Assembly: GCA_018401435.1 (NCBI GenBank) | Contig: JAGYJW010000011.1 | Location: forward strand, 102,133 to 166,132 | Direction of reading: 5' to 3' | From: Deltaproteobacteria bacterium | GTDB taxonomy: Bacteria; Myxococcota_A; UBA796; UBA2385 | DNA length: 64,000 bases | In this document: one piece after another, positions 17,890 to 26,905 of the stretch | Position numbering within the stretch: the stretch's first letter is position 1 | Layout: every line of letters begins with the position of its first letter | Position numbers and translations under genes: made by a program | The notes under the pieces: generated by a model | Told to the model about the DNA's origin: nothing | What the model saw: the letters and a program-made list of their open reading frames with translations, nothing else | The model's database searches: none

Positions 17890-20257
17890 ATGAAGTCACG
17901 CACGGAAGACCTCGAGCGCGTCCGACGGCTGGTACCGCCGGAGACCTGGGCGGAGCGGGTGGCGGTGGAGACCGTCTGGCCGCGGTCGCCGATCGGATCG
18001 AGTCCCGCATCGCGGGAGGCGAGCCGGAGCGGCATGCGATCCGGGCGGAGGCCCCCGACGACGCGGAGACGACGTGGGTGGCGCGGCTTCGGCGGTACCG
18101 TGCCGACGGTCGCGATGGGCTGGTGGACCGTCGGGCGCCGAAGAAGCCGCCGAAGAAGCTGACGCCGGGGCTGCTGGCGACGGTCCGCGGACTGCTCGCC
18201 GGCCGACCGGGCTGACCTCGCCCCAGGTCCAGGAGCGGCTGCTGGCGCTGGACATCAACGTGAGTGGCACCCGTGGTGAAGCGGGCCGCGAAGGAGCGGG
18301 GCTAGCGCGGCCCCAAGGGAACGGGGCATCGCCGGGTCCAGCAGGTCGAGCCGCTGGACCTGGCTGGCGCCGAGCTGCTGCTGGGGCTGGACCAGGTGGT
18401 GGGGGCGACGTCGGCGCTTGCGGCGGAGCTTCAGGCGGGACTGGCCGCGCTGCCGCCTCCCAGCGAGCCCGTGCGGGACGATCAGACCAACCGGGATGGG
18501 CGGGGTCGGTTCAAGCCGGCCTACAACGCGGCGAAGAAGCGGACCGTGCCCGAGCTGGGCGAAGTTCGACTCGGTGGAGCAGCGACGACAGGGCAAGAAT
18601 CTGCCGGCGATGCGCACGGCCCAGAGCTCGAAGGCGAGCCTGAGCCGCAAGGTCGTGGCGCTGACGATGCTGCCCTGCGCCGCGACAGCGCCCGTCTGGA
18701 CGCGCTGGGGCACTGGCAGGAGGCGCCTTCGAAGCGTTGGTCGGTGTGGGATATATGCCGCGACGCTGGATAAGTTTGCCCGCGAACTGAAATATGCGGG
18801 GATGGCCCAGGCGGCCCAAGACGCGGTGGCGTCATTCTGGCTGGGGCGGCCGAGCCTGCTAGGGGAGGCGCCGGTGCAGGGCGCCGCGGTGGTTTACGTA
18901 GACACGTCGGTCAGCCCCTGTGGACCCACCACTTCAGCCGGTGCGCCAAGGTGGCCCGGCTGGGCGGTCGCATCATGCCAGCCACGTCGACAGTGTTCCT
19001 GCACGCCGGCTGTGGAACGCCCGTGTTGTACAAGACGTGGAGCGGGCAGGTCAGCCTGGGCGCGGCGGTCGAAGACCTGCTGGACCGCTACGAGGCGTTG
19101 GGCGGCGACGACACCGTCCAGCGGCTGATCGTGATGGACCGGGAGGCCCACGCGGCGTGGCTGTTCAAGGCGCTCCGCGACCGGGCGTGGGACTTCATCG
19201 TGCCCCTGAAGAAGTCGGTGGTGAGCGCCCCGGATCGGTTCTCCAAACTGACCGACTGGGCGCCCCACGGAGAGCGGGGCGACGAGATCCGCGGCGGGCG
19301 CCTGCAGCTCAACGATTCAAAGGACCGAAGTGACCCCATGGAGGTCCGGTGGTGGGTCGCCGCCGCCATCGCACCGGCAAGGTCGCTGGTACGCCACTCT
19401 CGTCGAGGCCGAGGCCTTCTCCGACACCGCGATCATTGACCTGTATTCAAACGGTGGCCGCTGCAGGAGCACGTCTTCCGGGACGGCAACGGCCGGGTGC
19501 ACCTCGACGCCCACCACGGCTACGGTCGCCAGAAGGTCGACAACGTGGCGGTGCTGGACCGTCTCGACAAGTGGAGAGGTCAGGCCCGGCTGATGGAGGC
19601 GCATCGGCGAAGGGCCAGACCGTCGCCGCCGCAGCGCGCGTGAAGGCCACCGAGACTGCGGCCGCCATCGCGCCCCGTCGTGCGTCGAATCGACGTCCTG
19701 CGCCGAGAGCTGGACGTGCATGTGCAGCGCGGCGAGGCCAACACGTTCCTGGAGAAGTACGCCACTGTGCGGACCCCGAAGACTGGGTCGCCCCCGCCTG
19801 GTCGCAGCGCGCCGCGGCTGAGGCGGCTTTCGCCGAGGCAGAGCGGGCGGGCGAGCAGGCGCGGCGGCGCGAGGCCAACGAGCAGGACCGCCTCCGCCTC
19901 GAGAAGCAGCGGCAGGTCTTCACGATCGATGTCGAGCTGGACCAGATCATGACGGCCTTCAAGCTGACCTTCATGAACCTCTGCGGCGTGTTCATGACCG
20001 ACTACCTTGGCTGCCAGATGCAACTCGACACGTTGATCCGCAGCGTCCTGACCCTGCCCGGCGAGCGGGTCCGGACGGCCACAACCGAGACGGTCCGCAT
20101 CTGGCGGCAGCCTCGGGACCGCAAGGTCATGCCCCTCGTCGAGTTGGCCTGCCAGCGGCTGAACGCCAAGGGCCTCAGGCGCGGGGAGCGGGTGCTACGA
20201 TTCGAGCTGGCCGACCGGCTGGAGGTGGAGCGACCCGTCGCTGACGATTCCGCGTGA
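17890..20257 (+). pseudogene. Large DDE-type transposase, frameshifted, family not assigned
   Basis: Several frames join into one protein of roughly 780 residues. An N-terminal helix-turn-helix region reads RYRADGRDGLVDRRAPKKPP and LTSPQVQERLLALDINVSGT. Then comes a core with VVYVDTSVSP, GRIMPATSTVFLHAGCGTPV, RLIVMDREAHAAWLFKALRD and FIVPLKKSV, next a block RWPLQEHVFRDGNGRV...HHGYGRQKVDNVAVLD, and a coiled Glu/Arg-rich tail (17890-20257, final frame open from about 19760). The VD, MDRE and QEHVFRD blocks are plausible DDE positions. At least five frame changes are needed. It lies inside the IS66 borders, divergent from tnpA, and is either a nested element or cargo. I do not recognise the IS family. 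Confidence 0.65.
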
Positions 20258-20409
20258 TCGGTTCCGCTGCTGGTGACCGGGGGTCCTGTCAGTGCCGCGC
20301 CACTCCGCGACGAGGCGGCCCTGCTGGACCACCGGCGTGTGTTTGCCCATTGAAGTTTGCCTCCTGGGACACCGTCACACGGCGATGTGGACCCGGGAGG
20401 GGGGGCCAG

Positions 20410-20430
20410 GCTGAGCGGTTACTCAAAACC
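20410..20430. repeat. IS66 right inverted repeat and target duplication
   Basis: GCTGAGCGGTTAC (20410-20422) mirrors the left end at 15430-15442, and TCAAAACC (20423-20430) is the second target copy. The codons of the interrupted lipoprotein gene resume immediately after it, reading minus strand CCPTGF then the break. Confidence 0.85.
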
Positions 20431-20757
20431 GGTCGGACAGCAAGTCGGGTCGGCAACCAACCCCCCTCCCCCATCGGAGCTGTGCACGCACCCCTCGGAG
20501 GTGCCGTAGTCCTCCAAGTGCTGCGATACCTGGAGCACCGTGCGGGCCGCCGCGGAGGAGCCCGACGGCCCGCGCTCGCCAGCCTCCCCCCGGTCTCCAG
20601 TGGCTCCCGGTGGGCCGGGCTCGCCGGTAGGGCCTTGCTCTCCCCGTGGGCCTTCGGCCCCATCAAGCCCCGGCCGCCCGCGTGGGCCGGCCTGCGGTTC
20701 GGCAGACTGGCAGGCGGTCACCATCAGGGCGCATCCCAGCAACTTGGCCAGCAGCAT
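20423..20757 (-). pseudogene. Collagen-like lipoprotein C, 5' half (cut by IS66 element)
   Basis: From ATG at 20757 the product has a lipoprotein signal (MLLAKLLGCALMVTAC), 15 Gly-X-Y triplets, the GERGPSGSSAAARTVL hinge and the start of the first module (DPTCCPTGF), then meets a stop at 20419-20421 created by the insertion. The remainder is at 15220-15429. The start is 4 bp after the stop of paralogue D, so the four genes were one tight operon. As given, a lipoprotein stalk without its C-terminal modules could still be made. Confidence 0.88.
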
Positions 20758-20761
20758 GCTG

Positions 20762-21274
20762 TCAGCGCTCCAGACAGACGAGTTGCGTCCACGAGTCCCA
20801 GCCCACCGGGTCGAAGCCATCGGGACAACAGTCGGCCGGGTCGTCCAAGTCGCCGCAGTAGCCCGCTGGGATTCGGAAGTTCCGTATTACGGCTCTGCCC
20901 GAAGGCGCGTCTTCCACGCAAATGGCCTCACTCCGTTGAGAGAGCCCAACAGGAAGAAATCCCGCTGGACAGCACTCGGGGTCCGGACCGTGTCCACCTT
21001 CGACTTCCACCGTGCAGTCCGCCTCCATTCCAACCAAGGGCAGCTGTTTCTCAATGGTCACGATGGTCCGCGCAGCGGCCGAGGAGCCCGAGGGTCCGCG
21101 CTCGCCGGGATCTCCTCTCGCCCCACTCTCTCCAGGTTCGCCGTGGTCGCCTTGCGGGCCGGCGGCCCCCGCAGGCCCCGCGGGGCCTTGAGCACCTTGG
21201 TCCCCGCGTGCGCCCACCGGACCGCGGCAGGCCATCGCGAGCCCCGCGACTAGCGCTGTGATGGGCCCGTTCAC
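20762..21274 (-). CDS. Collagen-like lipoprotein with Cys-Cys-Pro modules, paralogue D
   Basis: The GTG start at 21274 overlaps the stop of the upstream gene (GTGA) and has GGGGAG seven bases upstream, so it is preferred over the ATG at 21349. The 170-aa product has a lipoprotein signal (LVAGLAMAC), 16 Gly-X-Y triplets, the shared hinge, and both modules: DPECCPAGFLPVGL...CVEDAPSGRAV and CGDLDDPADCCPDGFDPVGW...LVCLER. It is the first of the four paralogues and is translationally coupled to the beta-structured protein before it, suggesting the two work together at the surface (inference). Confidence 0.85.
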   Translation of the reverse strand: MNGPITALVAGLAMACRGPVGARGDQGAQGPAGPAGAAGPQGDHGEPGESGARGDPGERGPSGSSAAARTIVTIEKQLPLVGMEADCTVEVEGGHGPDPECCPAGFLPVGLSQRSEAICVEDAPSGRAVIRNFRIPAGYCGDLDDPADCCPDGFDPVGWDSWTQLVCLER

Positions 21275-22422
21275 CCGATACTCCCCAATTTCAACTCCGA
21301 GCCGGTAATTCCGGTCGGTCGCGAGGTTGGCTCGGATGTGGTGAGCCACAGAGCATAGTCGCTGTTGCCGGGCTCATACCACAGCGACAGGTAGCGCGTC
21401 GCCCCATCTTCCGCGCCCAGCGCGACCACCGCAGCCCGCGCACCTGTGCCCGTCTTGCCCTGCAGCTCGATCTTGCCGCGGCCCTGGGTGTTGTCGCCGA
21501 TGAACACCGTCGCTCCAGCAGTCGCATTCGGCGTCACCCGTATGACGCCGGTATTCGAGGCATCATAAAACGACGCCTCCTTGCTGGTCAGGTCGATGTT
21601 GAGGATCTCGGTCGCGGCGCCCTTGCGGAAGCGGATCTGGGATCCACCGGCGGCGAGGTACAGGCTCCCGGTCGCCTCGATGGCGAGGTGTCCGTTGGTT
21701 GCCGTCAGGGTCAGGTCGGTGCTCGACTCGATGTCCAAGCCGGCGCTGGCCTCGATCTGGCCCCGGCTGCCGGAGTTCTTGAGGGTCAGCACCGTGGCAC
21801 CTCCGCCGGCAACCTTGAGGTCGAGCTTCGGGCTGGCCGTCTCGATCAGCGCGTCCGCGTCGATGCGGAGCTTGGTCGAGTCGATCTTCACTTCCGCGCC
21901 GCTCTTGAGGGAGATGTCGTTCCCCGAGCCGGAACTGAGGCCGAGGGCGTCGTTGGAGTCGATCGACATCGAGCCGTTCGTACTGTCGTAGGTGAAGACC
22001 AGGCGTTCGGTCTTGGCCGTCACATCGTGCAGCAGGCGCATCAAGACGACGGGGTCTTCGCTGGAGTTGCCGGATAGCACGTCCAAGAGGTTGCTTCTGA
22101 TGACGAAGGTCTCTCCGCTCGACATGAAATGGCCCAGGTTCGCGTCGTAGCCGAAGCTGAGGGGCTTGACGCCATCCGACAGGATCACCATCGGCGTCGA
22201 CAACCCGCTGGAACCCTCCAGGTGAACCGAGTCCCCCGCAGATGGCGCTTTGATGGTCTCGATTGCGAGGCTGCCGCTCAGCCACGCGTCGCCTGTGTCC
22301 TTCACGCTGAAGTAGACGGTGGAGCCACTGCTGTCGGTGACCTTGAATTGCCCGTTGGAACCAGAGGTGTTGAGGCGAGCCTCAACGGATGGGTTGCCGT
22401 TTACCGGTGGGGTGGCAGACAT
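21271..22422 (-). CDS. Beta-solenoid / tail-fibre-like repetitive protein
   Basis: The 383-aa protein is rich in Ser, Gly, Asp and Thr and shows short alternating strands of the form xLDIxSSTDLTLTATNGHL and GSLYLAAGGSQIRF, typical of parallel beta-helix or phage tail-fibre shafts. No signal peptide or catalytic motif is seen. ATG at 22422 is chosen because CGGGAG precedes it by eight bases and the N-terminus (MSATPPVNGNPSVEARLN) resembles small fibre proteins; the frame is open to 22488. The stop overlaps the GTG of paralogue D. Without a signal peptide it may be exported by a dedicated route or be part of a particle. The precise function is unknown. Confidence 0.75.
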   Translation of the reverse strand: MSATPPVNGNPSVEARLNTSGSNGQFKVTDSSGSTVYFSVKDTGDAWLSGSLAIETIKAPSAGDSVHLEGSSGLSTPMVILSDGVKPLSFGYDANLGHFMSSGETFVIRSNLLDVLSGNSSEDPVVLMRLLHDVTAKTERLVFTYDSTNGSMSIDSNDALGLSSGSGNDISLKSGAEVKIDSTKLRIDADALIETASPKLDLKVAGGGATVLTLKNSGSRGQIEASAGLDIESSTDLTLTATNGHLAIEATGSLYLAAGGSQIRFRKGAATEILNIDLTSKEASFYDASNTGVIRVTPNATAGATVFIGDNTQGRGKIELQGKTGTGARAAVVALGAEDGATRYLSLWYEPGNSDYALWLTTSEPTSRPTGITGSELKLGSIG

Positions 22423-22495
22423 CGCTCGATCTCCCGAGGGTGGATAGTGGCAGATGCGCCCCCGCAAGCCCATTGCCGGCGGGGGCAACGGACAG

Positions 22496-22813
22496 TCAAG
22501 GTTGCAATGGAGCAGGCTGCTTGCGGCCGGATACCACGCCCCGATCGAGATCCAGGGTGGCCTCGGCCGGCAGGTTCAAATCACGAATCGTGACGGCGAC
22601 AGAGGCCTGGAAGGCTTCTTGAGCTCGAAGCTGGTGGAGCCTGGCCACCTCCGTCGCGAGTGCTGCACAGCGCATCTCGGCATGCAGCCGCCGGGCCCGC
22701 TCCCACTCCAGCGCCATGCGCGCGGCATCCTTGTCGGCCTCGAAAATCGCCTGCGGGGGGCAACCATGTTCACACCTTGCGGAGGTCGGATCGGCTGTGG
22801 GCAGCCTACCCAT
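22496..22813 (-). CDS. Small hypothetical protein, helical
   Basis: This 105-aa reading frame lies 73 bp upstream of the beta-solenoid gene on the same strand. The middle (ADKDAARMALEWERARRL then ALATEVARLHQLRAQEAF) has heptad-like Leu/Ala spacing and is probably a coiled coil, followed by a short beta-like tail (VAVTIRDLNLPAEATLDLD). No signal peptide or known domain is seen. The start at 22813 is the first ATG; a later start (MALEWER) is possible. It is likely the first gene of the collagen-like operon, given spacing and orientation. Confidence 0.5.
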   Translation of the reverse strand: MGRLPTADPTSARCEHGCPPQAIFEADKDAARMALEWERARRLHAEMRCAALATEVARLHQLRAQEAFQASVAVTIRDLNLPAEATLDLDRGVVSGRKQPAPLQP

Positions 22814-22874
22814 TGCCAGGTTGTTCCGTCAAGCCGTGAATCGTGCTTGGCTTGCCCGCGCGAAGGCCAGGCAC

Positions 22875-24428
22875 TCAGCGCAGCAGCGCCTCGACCCAGC
22901 CCTCGGCCCCTTCGCCAATCGCCGCCTGCTTCACAGCCTCCGCCCCGTCCCCAAAGCGCTCCAATACCCGCCGCTGGGTGTCGGCCCAGGGCCAGCCCGG
23001 GCTGCCTTCGGGCAAGGCCCGCCGTTCGGGCCAGCTGCCGCCGCGGGTGGTCATCACCACCACCTCGGTGTCCAAGCGCTCCTGCCACTGGTCGAGGCGG
23101 GCGGCCCCCAGATCGTGGGGGGCGTAGCGCAGGCGCTCCAGCAGGTGGGCGGGACGCAGCTTGAGTAGGGCCACCAGATCAGCCGCGCCGGGGGTGGGCA
23201 GGCGGTGGCCGAGATCCTGGGCGGCGGCCTGGGCCGCCCGGCGCAGCTCGCTGGCGCTGAGCCCCGAGAGCAAGGGACCCCATACATCGACGGCGTGCTC
23301 CAGCAGGGCCGCGCTGCGCGACCAGTCGTGCTGCACCTCGACCCGGTGCGCCACATGGGCCACCCGGTCGGAGACCGCGTCCAAGCAGGCCGGGAAGAAG
23401 GAGGCGGGGCCCAGATCGTGGGTGGCCACGGCCAGGCCGATAGCCCGCCGGATGGAGCTGTTGGCTTGGGTTGTGCCCAGCCCCGGCCGGGCCTCCATCT
23501 GTTGTTCGAGCATCCAACCCGGCGCGCCGGTGGTCACGACGATGCAATCCACCTGGTCGGCCCGCAGGCGCTTGTCCGCCGCCCGCACATGGCGGCGCAG
23601 CACCTCCATCGTGGCCTGGACGGGCACCTGGGCGTAGGGGTGCAGCGGGTCCAGCCGAAAGGCCAGGGTGTCGGTGAGCCAGGCGCTGCCCAGACCGGTG
23701 AAGGCGTGGCGCAGGGGCAGATAGGACCAGGCCGACAATGGGCCGGTGGGGTCGTCCAGCAGGTTGAGGGGCGCGGTCATCCCCGCCCGGGCGAGATCCA
23801 CCGCGTCCATGGCGGCGAGGCCCGGGGCTGCGGCGGCCAGGGCCCGGCCGCCTGCTCCACCCAGGACCACCCCCCGGGGGCTGGGGGTGCTGGCGCACAG
23901 GGCCAGGCCGATGGCGTGGGCCAGGGTGTCGGCGTCCAGCCCTTCGAGCAGGCCCAACGCCGTGGCCACCGAGGCCGCGACGGCCGGCGCGCCATCCAAT
24001 CCAAGGCCGGGGCCCAGCAGCAGGCTGGCGCCCACGCGGCCGCCCACCTCGTTGGCGGCCACGGTCGCCCGCAGCAGATCGCCCACGCTGTGCCCCTTTG
24101 CGCTCCCCCAGGTGGCCATGGCCCCCGCGCTGGCGGGTTGGCCAAAGAGCAGCGAATCGGTCCAACCCATCCCGCCGGCCAGGCCCAGGTGCAGGCGCAA
24201 GGCGTCGCGGCGCGACGACTAACCCCCACCAATGATCGGGCCGGCCCCGCGCCCATTCGCCACCTTTTGCAGGGGGGCCAGCCACGGCGCCTGCTGCAGG
24301 CCCCGCAGGATGCCGGCCGCGCCGACATGCTGCAGGCGCACCCGCTCGATCACAGACGGCGGCACCCTGTCCAAGGTCAGGTCGCAGGCCCAGCGGGCCA
24401 GGTGCAACAAGGAGGAGGACATGGGCAA
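22875..24428 (-). pseudogene. MmgE/PrpD-family protein with an in-frame amber codon
   Basis: The N-terminal part (24428-24222, LLHLARWACDLTLDRVPPS) and the long C-terminal part (24218-22875, with LLRATVAANEVGGRVGASLL and DTLAHAIGLALCASTPSP) are in the same frame, separated only by TAG at 24219-24221. Together they make about 517 residues, in the normal range for MmgE/PrpD proteins, whose characterised members are 2-methylcitrate dehydratase and cis-aconitate decarboxylase. No other break is seen. The TAG is either a true nonsense mutation, a sequence error, or less likely a recoded codon. The C-terminal ORF could start alone at 24200 but would lack the family's helical start. Confidence 0.7.
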
Positions 24429-24513
24429 GCTCCAGCGGCAGGTGCGAGGGGCAGGTGCGAGGGGCAGGCCCGGGGAGGGCCGCTCCGGCGAGCAGGCCGG
24501 CTCCTAATCCGAT

Positions 24514-25983
24514 TCAGAAGCCGACACCCCACTGCAGGCCCAGGGACCAGATCGTGCCGCCGATGGGCAGGGGCGCACCATCGACGGGCGCGCCGGGCCG
24601 GGGCGGGTCGGTCGCCTCCACCGGCAGGATGCCCTGAGCCAGGCGGTGCACCTGTCCAAAGACATCCCAGTGAATCGGCCCTTTCACCAGATCGAAGGGG
24701 TCGCCGTGTTCGACCCCCAGGCCCAGGCCCAGGGCCACCCGGTCGCTGTCCAGCAGGGCCGTATCGGGCCCTTGCGACACCAGCGGCGTGGGGGCATAGG
24801 CCAGGCCGGCGCGCCCGGTCAGCCGCAGAAAGCCCGCCTCTCCCCCAGGGAGATCGCGGGTGGTCCATTCCACGCCGCCGCCCAGGTTCCAGGTGGCGCT
24901 GAAGCGGAAGGCGGTGGGGTTGCCATCCAACCACTCCGGGTCGTTGAGGGCGACCAGCTCGCTATAGACGCCACCGCCGGTGACCAGCGCCACATTCAGC
25001 CGCATGCGGTCCCAGCCCAGCCGGTGGGCGTCGGCAAAGAGGCGCAGGTGCGGCCCCCGCCAGGCCAGGCCGAAAGACCAGCGCTCGGGCACATAGTGGT
25101 CGAAGAGGCTGAGCTGGATGGGCGCCAGGGCCGAGAAGACCAGCGGGCCGATGCTGCCCACCTCCTCGATGTTGAAGTTGGCTTGCAGGTCTACATTCAC
25201 ATCCACCGGAAGGCCAGATGAGCCGCGGTAGGTGGCGGCCACCTGCAGCCCGTCCAGGGCGGGGATCAAGGCACCCACATCCCAATCGATGGACGCCACC
25301 GGCACCAGGGCCGGCGACAGGTCCAGGGTCAGCTCGTGCAGATCCAGCGTGAGGGGGCCCACCAGGTCACCCAGGCCGCTGTCGCCGTCATCGGCCAGGC
25401 CCACCGGCGCGGTCAGGGTGGTGTCCACGTCAAAGCGGCCCTGGGCGATCATCTGCACCGCCCCGCCCACGCTGATCCCCGGCAGCTGCTCCCAGCCAAA
25501 GCCCGCCGACAGCTCGTAGCGGTGGGGGCCGTCCTCATATTGCAGATAGTGCGGAAGAGACGGTTCAAAGGTGTGAATGCGCAGCAGGCGGTCCACCGGC
25601 AACAAGAAGGCCACCCCCACCCCGAAGCGCTTGCCCACCGGCCGCCCCAGGGACACCATCAGGGCGTCGGCCCGCAGGCTGCCGGGGTCGAGGTGCAGGG
25701 GCGTGTCGTCGTCGGTCAAGCGACCGTCGCGGTTGGTGTCCCAGTGCACATCTGGAAGCGGCCGCAGCGCCGTGCGTTGCAGCGCATAGGCCACCGTCAT
25801 CTCGGGCTGCGCCATGCGCGTCAGCCCGGCGGGGTTCAGAAATAAGCCCGCCGGATCATCGGCCAGCGCGACCCCCCCGGCGGCCCGCCCCTGCTGTTCG
25901 GCGCCGAAGCCCCACAGATCCACGGGCCCGGCCTCGGCGGAGCGGCCGGACAGCAGGGTCAAGGCGAGCAGGCAGAGCAGCAC
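24514..25983 (-). CDS. OmpP1/FadL-family outer-membrane transporter
   Basis: The 489-aa protein starts with GTG and a clear signal peptide ending SAEA. The mature N-terminus has the FadL hatch-like pattern GAEQQGRAAGGVALADDPAG then LFLNPAGL. The rest alternates short amphipathic strands and ends with aromatic WSLGLQWGVGF, as in beta-barrels inserted by the BAM complex. FadL proteins move hydrophobic molecules such as long-chain fatty acids across the outer membrane. It follows the subtilisin gene by 15 bp on the same strand, so they may share a transcript. Confidence 0.85.
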   Translation of the reverse strand: MLLCLLALTLLSGRSAEAGPVDLWGFGAEQQGRAAGGVALADDPAGLFLNPAGLTRMAQPEMTVAYALQRTALRPLPDVHWDTNRDGRLTDDDTPLHLDPGSLRADALMVSLGRPVGKRFGVGVAFLLPVDRLLRIHTFEPSLPHYLQYEDGPHRYELSAGFGWEQLPGISVGGAVQMIAQGRFDVDTTLTAPVGLADDGDSGLGDLVGPLTLDLHELTLDLSPALVPVASIDWDVGALIPALDGLQVAATYRGSSGLPVDVNVDLQANFNIEEVGSIGPLVFSALAPIQLSLFDHYVPERWSFGLAWRGPHLRLFADAHRLGWDRMRLNVALVTGGGVYSELVALNDPEWLDGNPTAFRFSATWNLGGGVEWTTRDLPGGEAGFLRLTGRAGLAYAPTPLVSQGPDTALLDSDRVALGLGLGVEHGDPFDLVKGPIHWDVFGQVHRLAQGILPVEATDPPRPGAPVDGAPLPIGGTIWSLGLQWGVGF

Positions 25984-25998
25984 GGACCCCCAGGACCC

Positions 25999-26757
25999 TC
26001 AGCCGTAGCCAATCTCGGGCACGGGCGTGAGCGCGAGCTGCCGCATGATCTCGATGACACCCGGCGCGGATTCTTCGGGCAGGGCCTCGCGGATGCAGGC
26101 GAAGCGCCCAGACAGGTAGGCCGTCGCAATGCCCGAGCCCTTGAATCCGCCCCTTCCCCCGTCGGTCAGCTCATAGCCGTGGGTGAGGAATTTGCCGGTG
26201 AGGTTGCCCCACTCCGACCGACGGAAGCGCTTGGGATTGAAGAAGTAGAATTTCTCGAGGGGGCAGTCGTGGTGCGTGGCCACGCCCACCGTCTCGGGGA
26301 GGTCGGCGGGGTAGGCGCGGTCGCCCTTGGGGTGGGCGGCGGCCAACACCACGGTGCCGGCCTCGACCGCGTGGGCGCAGACATCGCGCAGCAGCAGGGC
26401 CTTGCCCATATTGGGCGTGCCCAGCGACAGGTTCACGATGGTGGCCTTGTTGCGGTAGGCGGTCTCGATGCCGGCGGCCATCAGGTCGGCGCTGGTGCGC
26501 AGCCGCGCGTCCATGATCTTGACGGCGTAGATGTGTACATCGGGGGCGACGGCGGCGATGGCGGCCGCAATATCGGTGCCATGCCCATTCTCGTCGCGGA
26601 AATCCGAGCCGATGCCCGCGTGGCCGGTGGCGCTGAGCTGGATATTCCAGCCCTCGACCTTGACCCCCTTCAGACGGGGGTCGTCGGGGTTGACGCCGCT
26701 GTCGATGACAGCGACCGTCACGCCCTTGCCGGTGTATTCCTGTCCACGAAAGCGCAT
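25999..26757 (-). CDS. Subtilisin-like (S8) serine protease, compact
   Basis: Catalytic residues of family S8 are visible: Asp in VIDSGVNPDD, His in ENGHGTDIAAAIA and Ser in FKGSGIATAYLSG. The substrate-binding NLSLGTPNMG and AGTVVLAAAHP blocks are also in place. ATG at 26757 gives 252 aa that begin only about 11 residues before the Asp block, with no signal peptide or propeptide. Codons further upstream (to 27018) are open but proline/glycine-rich and probably noncoding. The enzyme is therefore likely cytoplasmic. It is divergent from the membrane-protein gene at 26906. Confidence 0.85.
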   Translation of the reverse strand: MRFRGQEYTGKGVTVAVIDSGVNPDDPRLKGVKVEGWNIQLSATGHAGIGSDFRDENGHGTDIAAAIAAVAPDVHIYAVKIMDARLRTSADLMAAGIETAYRNKATIVNLSLGTPNMGKALLLRDVCAHAVEAGTVVLAAAHPKGDRAYPADLPETVGVATHHDCPLEKFYFFNPKRFRRSEWGNLTGKFLTHGYELTDGGRGGFKGSGIATAYLSGRFACIREALPEESAPGVIEIMRQLALTPVPEIGYG

Positions 26758-26905
26758 AGCGGCCCGCTGGTCGAGAGTGCGCCATCCTATGCCTTGCCCC
26801 CGTCCAGGGCAAGCACCGCCCCGGCCCCAGGCCCCGCCCTCGGACGCGGCTGCGACGGTCGCGCCCCTTGCCAGTGGAGCCCTGGCGCGACACTCGCTAC
26901 CTTGC

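Larger units (their letters stand above)
15430..20422. mobile_element. IS66-family bordered element, 4,993 bp, with extra transposase cargo
   Basis: Near-perfect 13-bp inverted repeats and flanking 8-bp TCAAAACC repeats delimit the element precisely. The left 2.3 kb carries tnpA, tnpB and tnpC on the minus strand, as in classical IS66 elements of about 2.5 kb. The right 2.6 kb carries a second large transposase gene on the plus strand, ending 165 bp before the right terminus. All four genes are frameshifted. The element splits a collagen-like lipoprotein gene whose halves rejoin without loss. The cargo transposase could be a nested second IS; weakly similar sequences near 17855 and 20310 could be its ends, but this was not established. 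Confidence 0.85.
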
